Below, one piece after another: positions 1 to 5,743 of a stretch of 12,009 nucleotides of DNA. The notes beneath the pieces are model-generated. The model saw nothing but the letters and a program-made list of their open reading frames with translations, did no database searches and was not told the DNA's origin. Position 1 is the first letter of the stretch; every line of letters starts with the position of its first letter. Both the position numbers and the translations under genes were made by a program. The stretch comes from CAG-826 sp964583155 (GTDB lineage Bacteria; Bacillota_I; Bacilli_A; RFN20; CAG-826), in NCBI GenBank assembly GCA_964583155.1, contig CAZOUY010000017.1, positions 1-12,009 of the forward strand. The letters run 5' to 3'.

Positions 1-90
1 TATTATACTTCTTTTTCTTTTTTCCTTCTTTCGCGTTTACTTTGTCACTTAACAGGCAATTTTTATTCCTATGACTCGATATATATATTA

Positions 91-104
91 AGAAAACGCT
101 TACA
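91..104 (+). promoter_or_regulatory. cre-like site (CcpA catabolite control)
   Basis: The bases AGAAAACGCTTACA match the catabolite-responsive element consensus TGWAAACGNTWNCW at 13 of 14 positions; only the first base differs. The site lies directly upstream of, and next to, the AT-rich -10 region of the starch operon. In Bacillota, CcpA binding at such a position represses transcription when a preferred sugar is present, so glucose repression of the operon is the simplest reading. That regulation is inferred; the match itself is seen. Confidence 0.7.
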
Positions 105-120
105 TTATATAATATAATAT
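105..120 (+). promoter_or_regulatory. probable -10 region of the starch operon promoter
   Basis: Two overlapping perfect TATAAT hexamers lie at 108-113 and 113-118. No good -35 box stands 16-18 bases upstream, where the cre-like site sits. Transcription would start near 120-125, leaving a leader of about 60 bases before the pullulanase start. The lack of a -35 and the AT-richness make the exact promoter uncertain. Confidence 0.5.
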
Positions 121-170
121 GTTATTATAAATAAAAGATATTTTTAATTTTATGGTGATTAAAGTTTTAT

Positions 171-176
171 GGGAGG
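171..176 (+). promoter_or_regulatory. ribosome binding site fixing the pullulanase start
   Basis: GGGAGG lies 5 bases before the ATG at 182. The upstream in-frame ATG at 152 has no such site, and using it would put ten extra residues in front of the signal peptide. The start at 182 is therefore preferred. Confidence 0.85.
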
Positions 177-181
177 AAAAC

Positions 182-3082
182 ATGAGTATCAATATTAAAA
201 AGCACTTTATTTATGTATGGATGCTGTTATTGAGTTTTTTTTGCTCCATTACACCTCAAGTGAATCGAGCAAAGGCCGCAAACATACAAACCACCAAAAT
301 TACAATTCATTACAAGCGGACCGATAGTAATTATACTAATTGGGATTTTTATACTTGGAATGAAGAGCCCGGTGGTGGCGAGGCGCAGGCATTTGATTTT
401 TCAAGTAGCGATAGCTATGGGAAAATCGCAACTGTTCCTTTGACCGGTAGCTATGCCAATATGAAAAAGATGGGCTTCATTGTCCGAAAAGGCGGATCGG
501 CTTGGACTGATAAGGATATTGGCAGTGATCGTTTTTTAGAAATACCGGAAACCAGTGAAGGAGGGAATTACCAAATATGGCTTTATCAAGGACTAAAAGG
601 TATATTTTTGTCGGAAGATGAAGCGAAGAATGATAAAATTACTTCCTCAATATTTACTTCTTTGAAGGTTCTGAAAACAAAGGTAATAGCTTCCAGCACT
701 ATTACGGCATCGATGTTTCATGTATATGCTAACGATACTGAAATGAGCAACTATAGCTTTAGCTACAGCAGTGGAACGATTACTGCGACATTTTCGGAAT
801 TCATACCGATTACAACAACATATCGCATAGCGGTGGATTTCACGACGGGACGTCGCGAGAGCAAATGCACTTTTTCTGGTATCTATGATACGACGCAATT
901 TATCAACAACTATACATATGATGGTGATGACTTAGGAGTAACTTTTAATAAAGATAGAGGTACTACGACATTTAAATTATGGGCACCATTAGCATCGTCA
1001 GTGGCTTTGAAAATATACAATACCGGGACTCCAAAGAATCTAGGAGGCAGTGATACTCCAACTAAAGTATTCTATATGAACAAATTGGAAAAAGGAGTTT
1101 GGGAGCATACTGAACCGGCTATTATGCATGGCTGCTATTATACATACTCGGTCACCAATGGCGGAATCACAAATGAAACCATCGATCCTTATGCTAAGGG
1201 CTGTGGTGTCAATGGATTACGGGGATTAGTGGTTGATTTTGACCAAATCAACGAAACTGTCCAATTCAAAAAAGGAGTTAGAGCCGATCAAGTCAGAAAA
1301 ACGACTGACGCTATCATTTATGAAATGCACATTCGTGATATGACCATCGACAGCACCTGGGGTGGAAAGGAAGAATGGCACGGCAAATATTTAGGATTGA
1401 CCCAAACGGGGACCAAATATCAGACGGTTAGCACAGGCCTTGATCATCTTAAAGAATTAGGCGTTACTCATGTGCAGATTATGCCGACCTACGATTTCTC
1501 TAGTGTTGATGAAACGAGCAGTGAAGGACGGAACTGGGGCTATGATCCGCTTAATTACAATTGCCTAGAAGGCTCCTATTCGACCGATCCTTATAATGGC
1601 TTTACGCGGATTATTGAGTTTAAACAGATGATTAAAGCTTTAACCGAAGCAGGAATCGCAATCAATATGGATGTCGTTTATAATCATACTTCAAAATCCG
1701 CTAATTCCAACTTTGATTTAATCGTTCCTGATTATTACCATCGCATGACGGAAGATGGTGATTTCTATAATGGATCAGGTTGTGGTAATGAAATGGCTTC
1801 TCAAAGAGCCATGGTTCGGAAGTTTATTTTGGATTCAACTAAATTCTGGTTTGATGAATACAATCTATCAGGCTTCCGATTTGATTTAATGGCTTTAATT
1901 GATACCACGACCATGGGACAAGTATATAGTCAATTAAGTAAAGATTATGAACAAGTAATGGTTTATGGTGAACCATGGGATGGCGATGGCGGAGGCGGCT
2001 CCGGTCGTAATTATCAACAAACACGCGTCAATACAATTTCCGCAATTAAAGGCGTGGGCGTTTTTAATGATTCCATTCGTGATGGACTTCGTGGATCGAC
2101 GGAAGGAACCGATGGCGCATATGTTCAAAAAGGAACTGAAAGCATCGCTAAAACAAAGGTTATGCCTGGTATTCAAGGATATTATCCTGGATATCAAAGC
2201 TTAGAACCGGGACGTATGATTAATTATGCAGCCTGTCATGATAATCTTAGCTTATGGGATAAAATAAGTGTTTCATCCTCTGAAAGTGAAGCACGCAGAA
2301 TTGAAATGAATAAGCAAGCCGACTCTATTATTATGTTTTCGGAAGGTATTCCTTTCATTCAAGAGGGACAAGAATTTTTACGTACCAAGCCTTATATAGA
2401 TGAAAGCGGTCGTAATATAAATGGATTTGATGCCAATTCATATCGTTCCAGTGATTCAGTGAATGCAATGCATTATGATCGCAAATTAAAATATTTAGAT
2501 GTTTTTAATTATTACAAAGATATGATAAGTTTACGAAAAGATCATAATCTTTTCCGCTTAGATTCTCGAAGCGAGATAAATGATGCCTTTGAATTCCGTT
2601 ATGAAGGCGGAAATGGCATTATCGGCTACGTTTTAAGCGGAAGTAATGATATTTATGGTCAGATTTACGTGGTAACAAATGCCGGATCAGCTACTACATA
2701 TTCCTTAAACTATAATGGCTCATGGTCGGTTATTTTTAATAAGAATGGCCGACAATCAATCGGGCAAACTGTTACTAGTGTAAATATTGACAGAAACGAA
2801 ACCATCGTTCTCGTAAATACCGCACGTGCTAATTTAGGCTACAATGATGGCGCTTATCAAGGAATATCAAATATAGATTGGTCATTTGTCGCTCCACCGA
2901 TTGGTGGCGGCACCAATGGAGAGTATAATCCGGATTTAGTTTTAACCGGGAATGATATTCTCAATATGGCGTCTTCAAATCCATCTCATAATTCTTATTT
3001 TAATAATTTATTTTTTATGGTGACATCATGCTTTATGATTATAACCTTTGGATCATTTATTCAAAGAAGGAGAGGTTGCTAG
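182..3082 (+). CDS. pulA: type I pullulanase, secreted and membrane-anchored (GH13)
   Basis: This 966-residue enzyme should hydrolyse alpha-1,6 branch points of pullulan, amylopectin and glycogen-derived dextrins outside the cell. A signal peptide (about 1-32, ending AKA) is followed by a CBM41-like starch-binding domain (about 38-147), a linking beta domain (about 150-245), a CBM48-like domain (about 250-345) and the GH13 barrel. The pullulanase signature NWGYDP is at 451-456. GH13 region I is DVVYNHT (D497, H502). The nucleophile is D568 in GFRFDLM, the acid/base is E597 in GEPWD, and the third carboxylate is D687 in CHDN. The C-terminus has a glycine-rich spacer, one hydrophobic segment (943-960) and RRR, so the enzyme is probably held in the membrane. 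No proper LPXTG is present; LVLTG at about 919 lacks proline and lies more than 20 residues before the hydrophobic segment. First gene of the operon; the next gene starts 1 base after its stop. Family assignment is very secure; the anchoring is inferred. Confidence 0.95.
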   Translation: MSINIKKHFIYVWMLLLSFFCSITPQVNRAKAANIQTTKITIHYKRTDSNYTNWDFYTWNEEPGGGEAQAFDFSSSDSYGKIATVPLTGSYANMKKMGFIVRKGGSAWTDKDIGSDRFLEIPETSEGGNYQIWLYQGLKGIFLSEDEAKNDKITSSIFTSLKVLKTKVIASSTITASMFHVYANDTEMSNYSFSYSSGTITATFSEFIPITTTYRIAVDFTTGRRESKCTFSGIYDTTQFINNYTYDGDDLGVTFNKDRGTTTFKLWAPLASSVALKIYNTGTPKNLGGSDTPTKVFYMNKLEKGVWEHTEPAIMHGCYYTYSVTNGGITNETIDPYAKGCGVNGLRGLVVDFDQINETVQFKKGVRADQVRKTTDAIIYEMHIRDMTIDSTWGGKEEWHGKYLGLTQTGTKYQTVSTGLDHLKELGVTHVQIMPTYDFSSVDETSSEGRNWGYDPLNYNCLEGSYSTDPYNGFTRIIEFKQMIKALTEAGIAINMDVVYNHTSKSANSNFDLIVPDYYHRMTEDGDFYNGSGCGNEMASQRAMVRKFILDSTKFWFDEYNLSGFRFDLMALIDTTTMGQVYSQLSKDYEQVMVYGEPWDGDGGGGSGRNYQQTRVNTISAIKGVGVFNDSIRDGLRGSTEGTDGAYVQKGTESIAKTKVMPGIQGYYPGYQSLEPGRMINYAACHDNLSLWDKISVSSSESEARRIEMNKQADSIIMFSEGIPFIQEGQEFLRTKPYIDESGRNINGFDANSYRSSDSVNAMHYDRKLKYLDVFNYYKDMISLRKDHNLFRLDSRSEINDAFEFRYEGGNGIIGYVLSGSNDIYGQIYVVTNAGSATTYSLNYNGSWSVIFNKNGRQSIGQTVTSVNIDRNETIVLVNTARANLGYNDGAYQGISNIDWSFVAPPIGGGTNGEYNPDLVLTGNDILNMASSNPSHNSYFNNLFFMVTSCFMIITFGSFIQRRRGC
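3067..3075 (+). promoter_or_regulatory. ribosome binding site of the first lipoprotein gene
   Basis: AAGGAGAGG lies inside the last codons of the pullulanase gene, 8 bases before the ATG at 3084. It favours that start over the in-frame ATG at 3048. Starting at 3084 also places the lipoprotein signal peptide at the very N-terminus. The overlap suggests coupled translation. Confidence 0.85.
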
Positions 3083-3083
3083 T

Positions 3084-4721
3084 ATGGCTAAGAATATGCG
3101 AAGAATAGCCTCGTTATTTTTTATCAGTGTTTCATTAATAATGAGTGGCTGCCAGAAGAAAGATCCTGACACTTCTTCTAGTGGTAATCCCGATATTACT
3201 TCTACAACCCCCGATCCATCATCCAATAATATTCCACCATCAAGTAGCTCTAGTACACATATTCCGACGGATGATGTTTGGAAGGTTACCTTTGATTATA
3301 ACTATGAAACGGGATTTAAAACGTACCTAGTTGAAGAAGTTAAAGATGGTAATAAGGTTTCAAGACCGGAGGATCCTAAGCGATTAGGCTACGATTTTGT
3401 TGATTGGTTTAGCGATCCTTATTGCCGTTTAGATCGGAAATGGAATTTCGATAATCAAATCACGAAGGATACTACGATTTATGCTTCATGGGAACGAAAT
3501 GACGATCCGATTGAAATCACAAGCTATACGATCAGCTATCAAGCGGGATTAGGCGCTAATTTCGTGTCTGTTGATGGTAATGCATTAAAATATACTGCTG
3601 AATACGGTGATGTTGTTCAATTTAAAATCGAGGTCGATACTCAGAATTATGAAGGCACGCCGATCGTTATGGCTAATGGAGTGGAAATAAATGATAAGAA
3701 TGGTGTGTATTCGTATTCAGTAACGGGAAATGTTACTTTCACAATATCAGGATTAGTCAAAATCGATGCCGGCTCTTATTATATTTATTTTGAGAATTTA
3801 AATAATTGGCCCACAGTCAATATTTATATTTGGAATTCTTTGATTACGGACGAGAGTGCTTCCGCGGAGAAGGTTACTTGGCCGGGCGAAGAAATGATCT
3901 ATGATAGTAATGTTGGAATGATGATGTATGAGATCGAATCGATCGATGACTTTGAATATAATAAGGTAATTTTCAATTCTGGTGATGGTGGAGCGCAAAC
4001 AAGTGATTTGGATCTTATTGTTTCTTATCAAACCGGAGCGACCATATATTATGGTGAAACGAGTGACATCCAATATGAGGCCTTTGATCTCAAATCCGAT
4101 GAATCTACCATTGTTTGGAATGAATCCAGTGATTATCGATTTGTTTCTACTGATGATGCGACTTTACCGACAAAAGTAAAAAAAGGCACAAGTATTTCCT
4201 TTAAATTGGATATTCTTTTAGAAAATTATGTCGATAATATAAAGGTTTTAGTTAATCAAGAGGAATTAATTGCCACTGGTGGTGTTTATACCTTTGTTGT
4301 CAATGCTCTGCGTGTGCAGGTCAAAGTGACCGGCCTTGTTAAGGCGGGCGTGATCGATGTGTATTATACTATACCATCCTGGACACCTGAGATTACCAAT
4401 CCTAAGCTCTATTATTGGGGAACGGATGCATCCGGCAATGAAATTACTAACACTATTGACTGGGGGAATTCTGATGACACTCAAGGTTCCATGCAGCATA
4501 TATCCGGTAATGATTATAAGATGACCATTGCCCTTGATAATGGCTTGGAAATTACCGGTCTAATTGTAGTTATGTATCAAAGTGGTGAGAAGAAGCAATC
4601 ACAAGATATCGAGACTTCTATTAAGGAAGCAGGCGAATATCAAATTACTTTTGTCAATAATTGGGTTGAGAATAGCTTTGGTGAATGGGTCTTTGGTGCC
4701 ACAATCAGTAAAAGAGGATAA
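3084..4721 (+). CDS. multidomain starch-binding lipoprotein (InlB repeat, CBM26-like)
   Basis: This 545-residue protein has a lipoprotein signal peptide (lipobox IMSGC, Cys23) and no catalytic domain I can see, so a glycan-binding role at the membrane is likely. After a Ser/Pro/Thr-rich linker come five parts. An InlB B-type repeat spans about 66-138. A first small beta domain spans about 145-226. A domain resembling starch-binding family CBM26 spans about 229-333, with W242, W250 and W266 in NNW, IYIW and TWPG contexts and a VIFNSG strand. A second copy of the small beta domain spans about 340-420. A C-terminal module of about 125 residues has aromatic motifs PSW and YYWG. Residues 340-545 are clearly homologous to the C-terminal two thirds of the next gene. 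The start at 3084 rests on its ribosome site and signal peptide. The CBM26 call is by motif memory and should be treated as probable; the C-terminal module is not a family I recognise. Confidence 0.85.
   Translation: MAKNMRRIASLFFISVSLIMSGCQKKDPDTSSSGNPDITSTTPDPSSNNIPPSSSSSTHIPTDDVWKVTFDYNYETGFKTYLVEEVKDGNKVSRPEDPKRLGYDFVDWFSDPYCRLDRKWNFDNQITKDTTIYASWERNDDPIEITSYTISYQAGLGANFVSVDGNALKYTAEYGDVVQFKIEVDTQNYEGTPIVMANGVEINDKNGVYSYSVTGNVTFTISGLVKIDAGSYYIYFENLNNWPTVNIYIWNSLITDESASAEKVTWPGEEMIYDSNVGMMMYEIESIDDFEYNKVIFNSGDGGAQTSDLDLIVSYQTGATIYYGETSDIQYEAFDLKSDESTIVWNESSDYRFVSTDDATLPTKVKKGTSISFKLDILLENYVDNIKVLVNQEELIATGGVYTFVVNALRVQVKVTGLVKAGVIDVYYTIPSWTPEITNPKLYYWGTDASGNEITNTIDWGNSDDTQGSMQHISGNDYKMTIALDNGLEITGLIVVMYQSGEKKQSQDIETSIKEAGEYQITFVNNWVENSFGEWVFGATISKRG
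4101..4718 (+). repeat. copy 1 of a paralogous two-domain segment
   Basis: Residues 340-545 of the first lipoprotein align over their whole length with residues 126-334 of the second (5101-5727). Nearly identical blocks include NPKLYYWGT, LIVVMYQSG and KKQSQDI. At DNA level the blocks differ mostly at third codon positions, so the duplication is old and the protein sequence is conserved. Confidence 0.85.
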
Positions 4722-4725
4722 AGCA

Positions 4726-5730
4726 ATGAAAAAAATGAAAATAGCGATGTTGGGGATATTGTGTGCCATGCTATTGGTGGGGTGTAACAAAAATGACACG
4801 CCATCGACGAATACCGATACCACCCCGATTAGTAACAGCGAAACAGAAACATGGACGGTTACGCTTGATTTAAATTACGACGGAGGAGGTGTATATAAAA
4901 CCTTTGATGTCGAAAGATATGCTTATGGCGTCAGTTTAAAGGATAAGCTAAACGATGTGCCAACAAGGAATGATGGCTATACCTTTGAAGCCTGGTATCA
5001 TGATTCGTATTGCAAGGTTCCTTGGAAAATAAATAGCGATCGAATCTATGCCGATACCACTTTATTTGCCAATTGGAAGCTAACGGAAATCGAAACCAAA
5101 AAAACATCTATCACCTGGAATCAAGATCCGAGCTTTACTTATGAGATGGTGGATGCCTCTTCTTTACCAAGTATTGTTGATGAAGGAGCAAGTATTTCTT
5201 TTAGAATCAATATAAACGCTAATTATGAAGGTGTCCCTTTAGTAAAAGTGAACCAAAGCACATTGAACGCCAACAATGGAGTTTATAGCTTTATAGCCGA
5301 AGGTCAATCGATGTCCGTTTCGGTCACGGGATTAAGTAAAAAGCCAGATGATGAAAGGATCATTTTAAATATCTTTTATACAACGCCTTCATGGTCACCG
5401 GTAGTCACCAATCCGAAGCTTTATTATTGGGGAACATCCTCTAGTGGAGCGTCGTTTGATAATACCATTGTTTGGGATGATGCTAACGATAATCAAGGCG
5501 CAATGACCAATATTACAGGAAATGATTACTCCATAAGAATCGAGTTAAATGAGGGCGATCAAATCGAAGGTCTCATTGTTGTAATGTATCAAAGCGGTGT
5601 CAAAAAACAATCGCAAGATATTATCACCATTATTTCCGAAAGTGGCGATTATCAAATTACCTATATCGATAATTGGCAGCCGAATTCATTTGGTGAATAT
5701 GTATTTGACGCTACGATTACTAAAAGGTAG
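4726..5730 (+). CDS. short paralogous lipoprotein, probable glycan binder
   Basis: This 334-residue protein begins with a lipoprotein signal peptide (lipobox LLVGC, Cys20). An InlB B-type repeat follows at about 43-119, then a small beta domain at about 126-207 and a C-terminal module at about 212-334. It is in effect a shorter version of the upstream lipoprotein without that protein's first beta domain and CBM26-like domain. Aromatic motifs PSW, YYWG and IVW are kept in the C-terminal module, as expected of a surface that stacks on sugar rings. No catalytic motif is visible. The ATG at 4726 is preferred because AGAGGA (4713-4718) lies 7 bases upstream and the lipobox then sits correctly; an in-frame ATG at 4582 lies inside the previous gene. 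The gap to the upstream gene is 4 bases. A starch-binding role is inferred from operon context and shared domains. Confidence 0.8.
   Translation: MKKMKIAMLGILCAMLLVGCNKNDTPSTNTDTTPISNSETETWTVTLDLNYDGGGVYKTFDVERYAYGVSLKDKLNDVPTRNDGYTFEAWYHDSYCKVPWKINSDRIYADTTLFANWKLTEIETKKTSITWNQDPSFTYEMVDASSLPSIVDEGASISFRININANYEGVPLVKVNQSTLNANNGVYSFIAEGQSMSVSVTGLSKKPDDERIILNIFYTTPSWSPVVTNPKLYYWGTSSSGASFDNTIVWDDANDNQGAMTNITGNDYSIRIELNEGDQIEGLIVVMYQSGVKKQSQDIITIISESGDYQITYIDNWQPNSFGEYVFDATITKR
5101..5727 (+). repeat. copy 2 of the paralogous two-domain segment
   Basis: This is the partner of 4101-4718. It holds the small beta domain (pattern NYEG, VKVN, NGVYSF, VTGL) followed by the C-terminal aromatic-rich module. 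Both copies end their genes with closely similar tails (NSFGE then ISKR or ITKR). Confidence 0.85.
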
Positions 5731-5737
5731 AAGGGGG
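5731..5737 (+). promoter_or_regulatory. ribosome binding site of the amylase gene
   Basis: AAGGGGG ends 6 bases before the ATG at 5744 and starts right after the stop of the previous gene. It selects 5744 over the in-frame ATG at 5597, which lies inside the upstream gene and would bury the lipoprotein signal peptide. Confidence 0.85.
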
Positions 5738-5743
5738 AAGAGT

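Noticed and set aside
2..7. Reverse-strand TATAAT at the left edge, possible divergent promoter
   Set aside because: No -35 box is found at the right distance and the putative gene would be outside the window.
152..181. Upstream in-frame ATG of the pullulanase gene
   Set aside because: It has no ribosome site and would add ten residues before the signal peptide; GGGAGG supports 182.
1934..2197. Reverse-strand ORFs inside the large genes
   Set aside because: They are shadows of strongly conserved enzyme-coding frames, with no ribosome sites or motifs of their own.
2936..2953. LVLTG as a sortase motif in the pullulanase
   Set aside because: It lacks the proline and lies too far from the hydrophobic segment for a normal cell-wall sorting signal.
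4582..4725. Long N-terminal extension of the second lipoprotein
   Set aside because: It lies inside the upstream gene in another frame and would bury the lipobox; the start at 4726 has its own ribosome site.
5597..5743. Long N-terminal extension of the amylase
   Set aside because: It overlaps the coding end of the previous gene and hides a clear lipoprotein signal peptide that starts at 5744.
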